Assembly: GCF_900078385.1 (NCBI RefSeq)
Contig: NZ_FLQR01000010.1
Span: 124,001 to 188,000, forward strand
Direction: 5' to 3'
Source of the DNA: an uncultured Microbacterium sp.
GTDB taxonomy: Bacteria; Actinomycetota; Actinomycetes; Actinomycetales; Microbacteriaceae
DNA: 64,000 bases
Positions 41,388-51,491 of the stretch are shown in pieces. Both the position numbers and the translations under genes were made by a program. The first letter of the stretch is position 1; each line of letters opens with the position of its first letter. The notes beneath the pieces were generated by a model that was not told the origin of the DNA, did not search any database, and saw only the letters and a program-made list of their open reading frames with translations.

Positions 41388-42467
41388 TCAGCCGGCGACG
41401 CGCGGCCGTGCCCGCTCGTACTGCGGCGGCCAGGGTGCGGCCGTCGGCTCGCCCAGCTCGGTGGCGGCCCGGAGGCCGAAGTGCGGGTCGCGCAGCCACT
41501 CCCGCGCGGCGAGGATCGCGTCGGCCTCGCCCGCGGCGACGATCTGCTCGGCCTGCTGTCCGCCGGTGATCTCGCCGACCGCTCCGACCGGAACGCCCGT
41601 GCGCCGTCGGATCTCCGCCGCGAGCGGCACCTGGTAGCCGGGACCGGTCGTGATGCTCTGGTGGGCGACGAGCCCGCCGCTGGAGATGTCGAGCAGGTCG
41701 GCGCCGTGCGCGGCGACCCAGCTGCCGACCGCAACGGTCTCCTCGACGCCCCAGCCGCCGTCGGCCCAGTCGGTCGCCGAGAACCGGACGAAGACCGGCC
41801 GGTCGCCCGCGGCCGCGCGCACGACGTCGACGACCCGCAGCAGCAGGCGCGCGCGGTTCTCCAGCGACCCGCCGTACTCGTCCTCGCGCAGGTTCGACAG
41901 GGGCGAGAGGAACTGGTGCAGCAGGTAGCCGTGCGCCGCGTGCACCTCGAGCACCTCGAAGCCCGCCTCGACGGCCCGGACGGCGGCCGCCGCGAACGCA
42001 TCCACGATCGCGTCGATACCGGCGGCATCCAGTGCCTCCGGCGCCGCGAAGCCGTCGAACGCGATCGCCGAGGGCGCCGTCGTGGTCCATCCGCCGTCCT
42101 CGGCCGACACCGATCCGCGCCGCCCGGAGAACGGGGACCAGGTGGACGCCTTCCGGCCCGCGTGCGCGAGCTGGATGCCGGGCACCGCGCCGCGCGCGCG
42201 GATGGCGGCCACGATGGGCGCCCACGCGTCACGCTGCCCGTCCGTCCACAGCCCGGTGTCCTCCGGGGTGATCCGTCCCTCCGGCACCACCGCGGTGGCC
42301 TCCGCGATGACGAGGCCCGCCCCGCCGGAGGCGAACTGCGCCAGGTGCACGTGGTGCCAGTCGTTGGGGATCCCGTCGACGGCGGAGTACTGGCACATCG
42401 GCGCCACCCACAGCCGGTTGCGGAACGAGGTCCGTCGGAGGGTCAGGGGGGTCAGCAGCGAACTCAT
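41388..42467 (-). CDS. NADH:flavin oxidoreductase / Old Yellow Enzyme (YqjM-like)
   Basis: LRRTSFRNRLWVAPMCQYSAVDGIPNDWHHVHL, QLAHAGRKAS, VHAAHGYLLHQFLSPLSN. Confidence 0.93.
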   Translation of the reverse strand: MSSLLTPLTLRRTSFRNRLWVAPMCQYSAVDGIPNDWHHVHLAQFASGGAGLVIAEATAVVPEGRITPEDTGLWTDGQRDAWAPIVAAIRARGAVPGIQLAHAGRKASTWSPFSGRRGSVSAEDGGWTTTAPSAIAFDGFAAPEALDAAGIDAIVDAFAAAAVRAVEAGFEVLEVHAAHGYLLHQFLSPLSNLREDEYGGSLENRARLLLRVVDVVRAAAGDRPVFVRFSATDWADGGWGVEETVAVGSWVAAHGADLLDISSGGLVAHQSITTGPGYQVPLAAEIRRRTGVPVGAVGEITGGQQAEQIVAAGEADAILAAREWLRDPHFGLRAATELGEPTAAPWPPQYERARPRVAG

Positions 42468-42518
42468 GCGCTCATGTCCTTCGTGTAGGCACTCGTGGGG
42501 GGCGGGTAGGGTGGCGCC

Positions 42519-43355
42519 ATGTTCGACACCGACGAATGGACGTCGGCGGATACCGCGGGCGTCCTCCGGGTGCCAACGGCGTCCGACGACAAGTATTCCC
42601 GTGGGGTCCTCGGCGTCCGCACCGGGTCGGATGCGTATCCCGGCGCCGCGGTCCTCGGTGTGGAGGCCGCGTGGCGGACGGGGCTCGGGATGGTGCGCTA
42701 CCTGGGGCCGGACCGAGCCACCGATCTCGTCCTGCGGAGGCGGCCCGAGACGGTGACGGTGGACGGCCGGGTGCAGGCCTGGCTGATCGGGTCCGGGACG
42801 GATGCCGGCGTGCGTTCGCGCGCGGAGACCGAGGCCCTGCGCGACATCCTGACCGGCGCGGAACCCGTCGTCGTCGACGCCGGCGCGCTGGATCTCGCGC
42901 CGGAGGCCACCGCGCCGATCATCGTGACGCCGCACGCGCGCGAACACCGCCGGCTGCGCGACCTGCTCGGCCTGGGTGAGGCGCCGGACGACGTCACGGC
43001 CGCGCGGGAGACCGCGGCGACACTCGGCGGGGTCGTGCTGCTCAAAGGCGCCGCCACGATCGTCGCCGCGCCGTCGGGCTGGGTGCGGGTCGTGCGCGCC
43101 GAGACCTCGTGGCTCGCGACGGCGGGGACCGGGGATGTGCTCGCGGGCGCGCTGGGCGCGCTCGTCGCCGGCGCCGAGGCCGCCCGGGGAGCGGAGCCGA
43201 CCGTGGATCTGGCCGCGCTGGCGGCCGCCGCGGCGTGGCTGCATTCGCGTGCCGCCCGGCTCGCCTCGCACGTGCGGGACGGCGGACCCGTGACGGCCGG
43301 CGATGTGGCCGACGCGCTCGCGGCGGCGGTGGGCGGCGTGCTGTCCCGCGGCTGA
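42519..43355 (+). CDS. nnrD: ADP-dependent NAD(P)H-hydrate dehydratase
   Basis: KYSRGVLGVRTGSDAYPGAAVLGVEAA, LLKGAATIVAAPSG, TAGTGDVLAGALGAL. Confidence 0.88.
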   Translation: MFDTDEWTSADTAGVLRVPTASDDKYSRGVLGVRTGSDAYPGAAVLGVEAAWRTGLGMVRYLGPDRATDLVLRRRPETVTVDGRVQAWLIGSGTDAGVRSRAETEALRDILTGAEPVVVDAGALDLAPEATAPIIVTPHAREHRRLRDLLGLGEAPDDVTAARETAATLGGVVLLKGAATIVAAPSGWVRVVRAETSWLATAGTGDVLAGALGALVAGAEAARGAEPTVDLAALAAAAAWLHSRAARLASHVRDGGPVTAGDVADALAAAVGGVLSRG

Positions 43356-43399
43356 CGCGGCGTCGGGGTCCCGCCGTCCGCGCTCCCTAGGATGGGGGG

Positions 43400-44623
43400 A
43401 TGTCGAGGCGCGCCGTCCTGTGGATCGCCTTCGCGCTCGTGCACCTCGGCGTCGCGTGGCTGGGGTTCGTCATGCCCAACGAGCCGATGGGCGACGTGTA
43501 CCGCGTGTACGAGCCGTGGTCGGCGCAGGCGCTCACCGGCGGCGGAATCGTCGGCATCGACTCGACGTGGGTGTATCCGCAGCTCGCCCTCGTGCCGATG
43601 GTGCTGACGCAGGTGGTGGCGGCCCTCGTGGGCAGCTACACCGTGGCGTGGGCGGTCCTCGTCGTGCTGATGGATGCCGTCGCGTTCGCCGTCCTGGTGG
43701 GGCGCGGCCGCTCCACCGGGCGCAGCGTCGCGGCCTGGTTCTGGCTGGCCGCGATCGCGCTGCTCGGCCCGGTCGGCATCTACCGTCTCGACGGGTTCAC
43801 CGTGCCGGTCGTCATCCTCGCGTCCCTGTGGATCATCGGCCGCCCGTGGGTCGCCTCGCTCCTCCTGGCCGCGGTGACGTGGATGAAGGTGTGGCCCGCC
43901 GCCGTCCTCGCCGCGGCCGTGATCGCCGCCCGCCGACGCGGCGCGCTCGTCGGCGGGGCGGTCGTGGTCTCCGCGCTCACGCTCGCGGCGGTGGGGGCCG
44001 CCGGGGGGATGGCCAGTGCGTTCGGGTTCATCTCCGATCAGACCACGCGCGGCCTGCAGGTCGAGGCGCCCGTGAGCATGCCCTACCTCTGGGGGGCGCT
44101 CCTCCGCCTCGACGGGTTCTGGGTGTACTACTCCACCGACCTGCTGACCTTCCAGGTCACCGGCACCGAGATCGACACCGTCATCGCGGCGATGACCCCG
44201 CTGCTGATCATCGCGGTCGGCGCCGTCGCGGTGCTGGGGGCGGTGCAGGCCGTGCGCGGCGTGCGGTTCATCACCCTGTTCCCCACCCTCGCTCTCGCGC
44301 TCGTCACCGGGTTCATCGTGTTCAACAAGGTCGGCTCCCCGCAGTACCTCGGCTGGCTCATCCCCCCGGTCGTCATCGGCCTGGTCCTCGACCGCGCCGC
44401 GTGGTTCGCGCCGGCCGGCCTGGCCCTCGGCGCGGCGTTCCTCACGCAGCTCGTGTACCCCGTGCTGTACGCCGACATCCTCTACCCCGCCCCGCTCGCC
44501 GTCACGCTGCTCACCGTGCGCAACCTCGTGATCGTCGCGCTGTTCGCCTGGATGGTCGTCCGCCTCGCCCGCCTGCACCCGCACGTCCGCGCCCGCGCCG
44601 CCCTGCTGCACCCGATCCCCTGA
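43400..44623 (+). CDS. Multi-TM GT87/DUF2029-like glycosyltransferase
   Basis: About 9 TM segments, DVYRVYEPWSAQALTGGGIVGIDSTWVYPQLALVPM; NKVGSPQYLGWLIPPVV. Confidence 0.75.
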   Translation: MSRRAVLWIAFALVHLGVAWLGFVMPNEPMGDVYRVYEPWSAQALTGGGIVGIDSTWVYPQLALVPMVLTQVVAALVGSYTVAWAVLVVLMDAVAFAVLVGRGRSTGRSVAAWFWLAAIALLGPVGIYRLDGFTVPVVILASLWIIGRPWVASLLLAAVTWMKVWPAAVLAAAVIAARRRGALVGGAVVVSALTLAAVGAAGGMASAFGFISDQTTRGLQVEAPVSMPYLWGALLRLDGFWVYYSTDLLTFQVTGTEIDTVIAAMTPLLIIAVGAVAVLGAVQAVRGVRFITLFPTLALALVTGFIVFNKVGSPQYLGWLIPPVVIGLVLDRAAWFAPAGLALGAAFLTQLVYPVLYADILYPAPLAVTLLTVRNLVIVALFAWMVVRLARLHPHVRARAALLHPIP

Positions 44624-44632
44624 GAGGTCCCC

Positions 44633-44959
44633 ATGCTCATCGCCTTCTCCGTCGCCCCCAGCGGCACCGGCCGCGCCGACGGCTCCGTCCATGACGCGGT
44701 CGCGGCGGCCGTCGCCGTCGTCCGGGCATCCGGGCTCTCGCACCGCACGTCCTCGATGTTCACCGAGATCGAGGGGGAGTGGGACGAGGTCATGGCGGTC
44801 GTGAAGGCCGCGACCGACGCGGTGCTGCCGTTCGGGTCGCGCGTGTCCCTCGTGCTGAAGGCCGACATCCGCCCGGGCTGGACCGGCGAGATCGACGGGA
44901 AGATCGAGCGGCTGGAACAGGCCATCGAATCGGTTCGACACGTGTCGGAAACCGAGTAG
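44633..44959 (+). CDS. MTH1187/YkoF-type thiamine-binding protein
   Basis: MLIAFSVAPSGTGRADGSVHDAVAAAVAVVRASGLSHRTSSMFTEIEGEWDEVMAVVK. Confidence 0.85.
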   Translation: MLIAFSVAPSGTGRADGSVHDAVAAAVAVVRASGLSHRTSSMFTEIEGEWDEVMAVVKAATDAVLPFGSRVSLVLKADIRPGWTGEIDGKIERLEQAIESVRHVSETE

Positions 44960-44968
44960 CATCGACGT

Positions 44969-46183
44969 GTGACCGCCTCGACCAGCTCGAGGGGTGCGGC
45001 GAAGTGGGCGCTCCTCTCCCTCGCCATCGGCAGCTTCGGCATCGGCATGACCGAGTTCGTCGTCATGGGCCTGCTCCCCGACATCGCCCGCGATCTCCTG
45101 CCGCAGGCCTGGGCGACCGACCCCGAGGACGCGATCGCACGCACGGGGTGGCTCATCACGCTGTACGCCCTCGGCGTCGTCATCGGCGCGCCGACGATCG
45201 CCGGCTCGGTCGCGAAGTACCCGCGTCACCGCGTCATGCTTCTCCTGGCCCTCGCGCTGACGGTCTTCAACGCGCTCACCTTCCTCCTCCCCACGTTCGA
45301 GGCGGTCGCCGCGTCGCGTCTGCTCGCGGGCCTGCCGCACGGGGCCTACTTCGGCATCGGGGCGCTCGTCGCCGCCGACGCCCTCGGGCCGGGCAAACGC
45401 GCGAAGGGCGTCGCGTTCGTGCTGACCGGCCTCACGGTCGCCAACGTCGTCGGGGTGCCGCTCGGCACCTTCCTCGGCCAACAGCTCGGCTGGCGCACCG
45501 CGTTCCTCCTCGTCGCCGGCATCTTCGCCCTCGCGACCGTCCTCATCGGGCTCACGGTGCCCGCGCACGTCGGCGATCCGGGGCGGACGCTCCGCGCCGA
45601 GCTCGCCGTCTTCCGCGTCGGGCAGGTGTGGCTCGCCCTCGGCATCGGCGCGATCGGGTTCGGCGGCTTCTTCGCGGTGTACAGCTACGTCGCGCCGGTC
45701 GTGACCGAGGTGACCGGGTCACCCGCGTGGGTGGTGCCGCTCGTCCTGGTCGTGATGGGGGTCGGGATGACGGTGGGCAACCTCGTGGGCGGACACCTCG
45801 CCGACGTGGACCTCACCCGCACGATCCTCGGCGGACTCGGCGTCCTCATCCTCGTACAGGTGCTCCTCGCCCTCACGGCCGGCTCGATCGTCGCGGTCAC
45901 CGTCCTCGTCTTCGCCGTCGGGTTCGCCTCGTCGGTGCTCAGTCCCGCCATCCAATCCCGTCTCATGGACGTCGCCGGCGACAACCAGTCGATCGCCGCC
46001 GCCCTCAACCACTCGGCGCTCAACATCGGCAACGCGGCGGGCGCGTTCCTCGGCGGCGCCGTCATCGCCGGCGGCTTCGGCTACGTCGCCCCGCTGTGGG
46101 TCGGCGCGGGCCTGGCCGCGGCGGGCCTCGTCATCGCGATCGCCAGCTTCGCCTCCGAGCGCCGCGTCGCGCTCGCCGTCTGA
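44969..46183 (+). CDS. MFS transporter (AraJ/DHA1-like)
   Basis: 12 TM pattern, FGIGMTEFVVMGLLPDIA. Confidence 0.88.
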   Translation: MTASTSSRGAAKWALLSLAIGSFGIGMTEFVVMGLLPDIARDLLPQAWATDPEDAIARTGWLITLYALGVVIGAPTIAGSVAKYPRHRVMLLLALALTVFNALTFLLPTFEAVAASRLLAGLPHGAYFGIGALVAADALGPGKRAKGVAFVLTGLTVANVVGVPLGTFLGQQLGWRTAFLLVAGIFALATVLIGLTVPAHVGDPGRTLRAELAVFRVGQVWLALGIGAIGFGGFFAVYSYVAPVVTEVTGSPAWVVPLVLVVMGVGMTVGNLVGGHLADVDLTRTILGGLGVLILVQVLLALTAGSIVAVTVLVFAVGFASSVLSPAIQSRLMDVAGDNQSIAAALNHSALNIGNAAGAFLGGAVIAGGFGYVAPLWVGAGLAAAGLVIAIASFASERRVALAV

Positions 46184-46220
46184 CCCGCCCACGGCCCGGC
46201 CCTCCGCGTAGAGTCGTGCC

Positions 46221-46943
46221 GTGTCCGACGACGTGACCCGCGACCTCGCCGCCGCTGCCGCGGAGCCCCGAGACGATGCGCCCGCTCCCGCCGCCGCGGA
46301 CGATCTCCCGGTCGCGGCCACCGTCGTGGTCCTCCGCGATGCGCCCGGCGGCGCGGAGGCGCTCCTCATCCACCGTCCCGACCGGGGGAGCTTCGCGGGG
46401 GCGTGGGTCTTTCCCGGCGGCAAGCTCGAACCGTCCGACGAGGGCGACGACGAGGAGGCCGCGGCCCGCGCCGCCGCCATCCGGGAGACCTGGGAGGAGA
46501 CCGGGCTCCGTCTCGCCCCCGACGCCCTGCACGCGTTCGCGCGGTGGGAGCCGCCGCCGGGCATCGCGCTGCGCATCCGCACCTGGTTCTTCCTCGCCCG
46601 AGACACCGGCACCGAGCTCGCGCTCGCCGACGCCGAGGCCGTGGGAGCGATGTGGGCCCGTCCGGCCGACGTGCTCGCGCGTCACTCCCGCGGGGAGCTC
46701 ACGCTGTACCCGCCCACCTGGGTGACCCTGCACGAGCTGTCCGGAGGCGGCGTCGACGCGCTCCTGGTGCGCGCCGATCGCGAAGCGCTCCGCACCTACG
46801 AGACGGCACTGCACCATGGTGGGCACGGCACGCTCCTGCTGTGGCGGGAGGATGCCGAATACGACGCCGCCGCAGCGGGCGGCTCCGCACGGCACCGGCT
46901 CGACGTCTCCGCGCTGCCGTGGGTGTACACCCGCGCCGACTGA
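46221..46943 (+). CDS. NUDIX hydrolase
   Basis: WVFPGGKLEPSDEGDDEEAAARAAAIRETWEETGLRL (Nudix box with insertion). Confidence 0.88.
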   Translation: MSDDVTRDLAAAAAEPRDDAPAPAAADDLPVAATVVVLRDAPGGAEALLIHRPDRGSFAGAWVFPGGKLEPSDEGDDEEAAARAAAIRETWEETGLRLAPDALHAFARWEPPPGIALRIRTWFFLARDTGTELALADAEAVGAMWARPADVLARHSRGELTLYPPTWVTLHELSGGGVDALLVRADREALRTYETALHHGGHGTLLLWREDAEYDAAAAGGSARHRLDVSALPWVYTRAD

Positions 46944-46944
46944 G

Positions 46945-48156
46945 TCAGTCCGCGAGCAGTCGCTCCAGATGCCGGCCGACGGCCGGTGTCTCGATGAGGA
47001 AGCCGTCGTGCCCGAAGTCGCTCGTGAGCACGACGGCGTCGTCGTCGATCGTCGACCGGATGCCGCGGGCGATGCGGTGCTGCCCGTCCACCGGGAACAG
47101 CCGGTCGCTGTCGATGCCGAGGACGAGGGTCCGCGCGGTCACGCGGGCCAGCGCATCCTCCACGCCGCCCCGGTCGCGGCCCACATCGTGCGAGTTCATG
47201 GCCTCGACGAGGGCGATGTAGCTGTTCGCGTCGAAGCGGCGCGTGAACTTGTTGCCGTGGAAGTCGAGGTAGCTCTCGACCGCGAAGCGCCCGCCGTGCC
47301 CGAGCGGGCTCTTCCCGGACTGCCACGACCGCTGGAAGCGCTGGTTCAGCTCGGTCGGGCTGCGGTAGTTCAGCAGTGCCATACGACGCGCGAGCGCGAG
47401 GCCCCGGTGGGGGCCGTCGCCGTCCCCGGCGTCGTAGTACTCGCCCCCGGCGTAGCGCGGGTCGATCTGGATGGTCGCCAGCTGCACCGAGTTCAGCGCG
47501 ATCTGGTCGGCGGTGGTCACCGGGGGAGCCGACAGCACCGCGAGACGCTGCACCCGCTCCGGCGCGCCGATGCCCCACTCCAGGGCATGCATGCCGCCCA
47601 TCGACCCGCCCACGACCGCAGCCCAGACGTCGATGCCGAGCGCGTCCGCGAGGCGCGTCTGCGCCGCGACCTGATCGCGGATCGTCAGGTAGGGGAAGCG
47701 TGCGGCCCACTCGTAGCCGTCCGGCGCGATGCTCGACGGCCCCGTCGAGCCCTGGCATCCGCCCAGCATGTTCGGGGCCACGACGAACCAGCGGTCGGTG
47801 TCGATGGGGCAGCCGGGCCCCACGATGTCGCCCCACCAGCCGTCCGTCGGGTGCCCGGGGCCGGCGGGACCACGGACGTGGCTGTCGCCGGTGAGGGCGT
47901 GCAGGACCAGCACCGCATTGTCGCGGGCCGCGTTCAGCTCGCCCCACGACTCGTACGCGAGGCGGATGCCGGGAAGCTCCCGGCCGCCCTCCGTCCGGAA
48001 GGCGCCGAACGCGGCGAACCGCCGCTCGCCCTGCGGATCGCCGTCGCGCCACGCCCCCGACGTCGGCGGGCGCCCGAGCAGCGAGCGCGCGTCGGCCTCC
48101 GTGATCGGCGCGCTCGGCACCGTGTCCTCGGAGGTCTGCCAGTCCATGCGTGCCAT
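46945..48156 (-). CDS. metX: Homoserine O-acetyltransferase
   Basis: NAVLVLHALTGDSHV, NMLGGCQGSTGPSS, VVGGSMGGMHALEW, YLDFHGNKFTRRFDANSYI. Confidence 0.95.
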   Translation of the reverse strand: MARMDWQTSEDTVPSAPITEADARSLLGRPPTSGAWRDGDPQGERRFAAFGAFRTEGGRELPGIRLAYESWGELNAARDNAVLVLHALTGDSHVRGPAGPGHPTDGWWGDIVGPGCPIDTDRWFVVAPNMLGGCQGSTGPSSIAPDGYEWAARFPYLTIRDQVAAQTRLADALGIDVWAAVVGGSMGGMHALEWGIGAPERVQRLAVLSAPPVTTADQIALNSVQLATIQIDPRYAGGEYYDAGDGDGPHRGLALARRMALLNYRSPTELNQRFQRSWQSGKSPLGHGGRFAVESYLDFHGNKFTRRFDANSYIALVEAMNSHDVGRDRGGVEDALARVTARTLVLGIDSDRLFPVDGQHRIARGIRSTIDDDAVVLTSDFGHDGFLIETPAVGRHLERLLAD

Positions 48157-48228
48157 TCTCCCGTGCGCGCACCCCGGCGCGGTCCGTGTTACGTCGCGGG
48201 TGTCCACGCCCGTGGGTAGCATTGCGCC

Positions 48229-49161
48229 GTGGACGACGTGCTCGATCACCTGCTGTCCGGCGACCCGGCGATCCGCTGGCAGGTGCTGCGCGATCTGACC
48301 GATGCCCGGCCCGAGGACGTCGCCGCCGAACGCGCGAAGGTCGCGGTCGAGGGCTGGGGGGCACGTCTTCTCGCGCTGCAGGCGGAGGACGGGCTCTGGG
48401 ACGGCGGCACGTACCGCCCCGGCTGGGCGGATGAGGATCGGCCCATGTTCGACGCCTGGACGGCGACGCACTTCTCGCTGCAGCAGCTGGTCGACTTCGG
48501 CGTGGACCCGGACAGCCCCGCGGCGCGCGTCGCCGTCGAGCGGGTCCGCGTGCACGTGCGCTGGGAGCATGCGGGTGAGCCCTACTTCGACGGCGAGGTG
48601 GAGCCGTGCATCAACGGCGTCGCGCTGAGCGTCGCCGCCTACTTCGGGCAGGACGGTCACCGCCTGATCGACACGCTCCTCGCCGGCCAGCTCGCGGACG
48701 GCGGCTGGAACTGCTGGGACGACGCCGACGTGTCGTCGCTGCACTCCACGATCTGCGCGCTCGAGGGGCTGCGCGACGCGGACGCGGCCACGGGCGACGA
48801 CCGCATCCCGGAGGCCTGCCGCCGCGCCGAGGAGTACCTGCTCGCGCGGCGGCTGCTCTGGCGTCGTGGCGACGGAGGGCTCATCGACCCGCGGTTCGGG
48901 ATGCTGTCCTACCCGGTGCGCTGGTTCTACGACGTCCTGCGGGCCCTCGATCACTTCCGGCTCGTCAACCGCCGAGACCCGCGCCTCGCGGACGCCGTCG
49001 CGCTGCTGCGCGCCAAGCGGCTGCCGAACGGCCTGTGGCCGCTGGAGAACACGCACGAGGGTCCCACCCTCTTCGCCATGGAGCGCGAGTTCGAGGGGTT
49101 CCCGAGCCGGTGGGTGACCCTGCGCGCCCTGCGCGTGCTGCGCTGGTGCGACGCGTCCTGA
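48229..49161 (+). CDS. Squalene-cyclase/prenyltransferase-fold (alpha/alpha-barrel) hypothetical protein
   Basis: QAEDGLWDGGTYRPGW, QLADGGWNCWDD, RLPNGLWPLENTHEGPT QW-like repeats. Confidence 0.65.
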   Translation: MDDVLDHLLSGDPAIRWQVLRDLTDARPEDVAAERAKVAVEGWGARLLALQAEDGLWDGGTYRPGWADEDRPMFDAWTATHFSLQQLVDFGVDPDSPAARVAVERVRVHVRWEHAGEPYFDGEVEPCINGVALSVAAYFGQDGHRLIDTLLAGQLADGGWNCWDDADVSSLHSTICALEGLRDADAATGDDRIPEACRRAEEYLLARRLLWRRGDGGLIDPRFGMLSYPVRWFYDVLRALDHFRLVNRRDPRLADAVALLRAKRLPNGLWPLENTHEGPTLFAMEREFEGFPSRWVTLRALRVLRWCDAS

Positions 49162-49170
49162 CCGCAGAAG

Positions 49171-49203
49171 ACGGATGCCCCGCCCGAAGGGCGAGGCATC
49201 CGT
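49171..49203. terminator. Bidirectional stem-loop terminator
   Basis: ACGGATGCCCCGCCC-GAAG-GGCGAGGCATCCGT between convergent genes. Confidence 0.8.
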
Positions 49204-49224
49204 CGTGTTCTGAGGAGGAACGGA

Positions 49225-50547
49225 TCAGGCGCGGGCGGCCTCCGAGACGCGGCGCGCGGCGCCGAGCGCCTGCTCGAGGTCGGCCTTGAGGTCCTCCACG
49301 TTCTCGAGGCCCACCGACAGGCGCACGAGACCCGGCGTCACGCCGCTCGTGAGCTGCTGCTCCGGGGTGAGCTGGGAGTGCGTCGTGGACGCCGGGTGGA
49401 TGACGAGCGAGCGCACGTCGCCGATGTTGGCGAGGTGGCTGAACAGCGTCAGGGAGTTCACGAACTCGCGGCCCGCCTGCACGCCGCCCTTCAGCTCGAA
49501 GGACAGCACGGCGCCGACGCCCTTGGGCGCGTAGCGGTTCGCGGCGGCGTACCAGGGCGAGGTCGGCAGGCCGGAGTAGTTGACGGACGCGATGTCCTCG
49601 TGGTTCTCCAGCCACTCCGCGATCTCCTGGGCGTTCTGGACGTGGCGCTCGATGCGCAGCGACAGCGTCTCGATGCCCTGGATGAGCAGCCAGGCGCTCT
49701 GCGGCGAGATGGCGGCGCCGAGGTCGCGGAGCAGCTGCACGCGGGCCTTGATGATGTAGGCCAGGCCGTCGCCCACCGCGGTCGTGTACGACGCGCCGTG
49801 GTAGGAGGGGTCGGGCTCGGTGAGGCCCGGGAACTTCTCGACGTTCTTGGACCACTCGAAGGTGCCGCCGTCGACGATCACGCCGCCGATGACGGTGCCG
49901 TGGCCGCCCAGGAACTTCGTCGCCGAGTGCACGATGATGTCGGCGCCGTGCTCGAACGGGCGGATCAGGTACGGGGTCGCGATCGTGTTGTCGACGATCA
50001 GCGGGACGCCGGATTCGTGTGCCACATCGGCGACCGTGCGGATGTCGAGGACGTTGATCTGCGGGTTGCCGATCGTCTCCGCGAAGAACAGCTTCGTGTT
50101 CGGGCGGACGGCGGCGCGCCAGGCGTCGGGGTCGTCCTGGTTCTCGACGAAGGAGACCTCGATGCCGAGCTTGGCCAGCGTGTACTTGAAGAGGTTGTAC
50201 GTGCCGCCGTAGATGGAGCTCGAGGAGACGATGTGGTCGCCGGCCTGCGCGATGTTGAGGACCGCGAAGGTCTCGGCGGCCTGGCCCGAGGCGACGAGGA
50301 GTGCGCCGGTGCCGCCCTCGAGTGCAGCGACGCGCTGCTCGACGACATCCTGGGTCGGGTTCTGGATGCGCGTGTAGATGTTGCCGAACTCGGCCAGCGC
50401 GAAGAGGTTCGCGGCGTGGTCGGCGTTGTCGAACACGTACGAGGTGGTCTGGTAGATGGGGGTGGCGCGGGCCTTCGTGACCGGGTCCGGAGCGGCGCCG
50501 GTGTGGATCTGCTTGGTCTCGAAGCGCCAGTTCTCGGGTGCGGACAT
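49225..50547 (-). CDS. metY: O-acetylhomoserine aminocarboxypropyltransferase / sulfhydrylase
   Basis: WRFETKQIHTGAAPDPVTKARATPIYQTTSYVF, HSATKFLGGHGTVIGG. Confidence 0.95.
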   Translation of the reverse strand: MSAPENWRFETKQIHTGAAPDPVTKARATPIYQTTSYVFDNADHAANLFALAEFGNIYTRIQNPTQDVVEQRVAALEGGTGALLVASGQAAETFAVLNIAQAGDHIVSSSSIYGGTYNLFKYTLAKLGIEVSFVENQDDPDAWRAAVRPNTKLFFAETIGNPQINVLDIRTVADVAHESGVPLIVDNTIATPYLIRPFEHGADIIVHSATKFLGGHGTVIGGVIVDGGTFEWSKNVEKFPGLTEPDPSYHGASYTTAVGDGLAYIIKARVQLLRDLGAAISPQSAWLLIQGIETLSLRIERHVQNAQEIAEWLENHEDIASVNYSGLPTSPWYAAANRYAPKGVGAVLSFELKGGVQAGREFVNSLTLFSHLANIGDVRSLVIHPASTTHSQLTPEQQLTSGVTPGLVRLSVGLENVEDLKADLEQALGAARRVSEAARA

Positions 50548-50708
50548 GTCGGCTCCTGCGGTCGGTCGGGGCCTGCGACGGACGCCGCGGGCCATCACCG
50601 ACAGTAGGGTCGCGGGCGGGGACGCGACAACGCGTGGGACATCTGACGTAACGCGGCACGCGGCGGGCCCGGACGCCGCGTCGCGGCGGGGTGGGTAGCG
50701 TGGAGGTC

Positions 50709-51491
50709 ATGACGACACGACGCGCCGTGGTGACCGGCGCCAGCTCCGGGATCGGCGAGGCGACGGTGCGTGCGCTGCGCGCGACGGGATGGGACGTGGT
50801 GGGCGTCGCCCGCCGCGCGGAACGGCTCGCGCGCCTGGACGAGGAGGTCGGGTCGGTGTCCTTCGCCGCCGACCTCACCAAGCCCGCCGACGTCGACGCC
50901 CTCGCCGAGCACCTCGCCGGCACCGGCGACGTCCACGCCCTCGTGCACATCGCGGGGGGCGCACGCGGCACCGACCGCGTCGAGGACGGCGACCCGGAGG
51001 ACTGGCGGTGGATGTTCGAGGTGAACGTGCTGTCGGCGCAGCTCGTGACCGCCGCGCTCCTGCCGCTCCTGCGCGAGGCCGCCGTCGACGGCTACGCCGA
51101 CACGCTGTACGTCACGTCCACGGCCGCGCAGACCGCGTATCCGGGGGGTGCGGGCTACAACGCCGCGAAGGCGGGGGAGTCGATGCTCGTGCACGCGCTC
51201 CGCCTCGAGCTGAACGGGGAGCCGATCCGGGTCACCGAGGTCGCCCCGGGCATGGTGCAGACCGAGGAGTTCACCCTCAATCGTCTCGGCGGCGACCGGG
51301 CGAGCGCGGAGCGCGTCTACGAGGGCGTCCCCGAGCCGCTCACGGCGGACGACGTGGCCGACGTCATCGCCTACGCGCTCAACGCCCCCGGCCACGTCAA
51401 CCTGGACCTCGTCACGATGCGTCCCGTCGCGCAGTCCGCGCAGCACCTGCTCGCGCGCGGTCCGCTGCGCCCGCGCCTCCCGCACGACTGA
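50709..51491 (+). CDS. SDR family oxidoreductase
   Basis: VVTGASSGIGEATVRAL; YNAAKAG catalytic YxxxK. Confidence 0.92.
   Translation: MTTRRAVVTGASSGIGEATVRALRATGWDVVGVARRAERLARLDEEVGSVSFAADLTKPADVDALAEHLAGTGDVHALVHIAGGARGTDRVEDGDPEDWRWMFEVNVLSAQLVTAALLPLLREAAVDGYADTLYVTSTAAQTAYPGGAGYNAAKAGESMLVHALRLELNGEPIRVTEVAPGMVQTEEFTLNRLGGDRASAERVYEGVPEPLTADDVADVIAYALNAPGHVNLDLVTMRPVAQSAQHLLARGPLRPRLPHD

Noticed and set aside
42698-45568. 956-aa minus-strand ORF
   Set aside because: Runs antisense through nnrD, the GT87-like, thiamine-binding and MFS genes; shadow ORF.
50548-50700. Possible SAM riboswitch upstream of metY
   Set aside because: No recognisable SAM-I/SAM-IV core sequence was visible; would need Infernal/Rfam to exclude fully.
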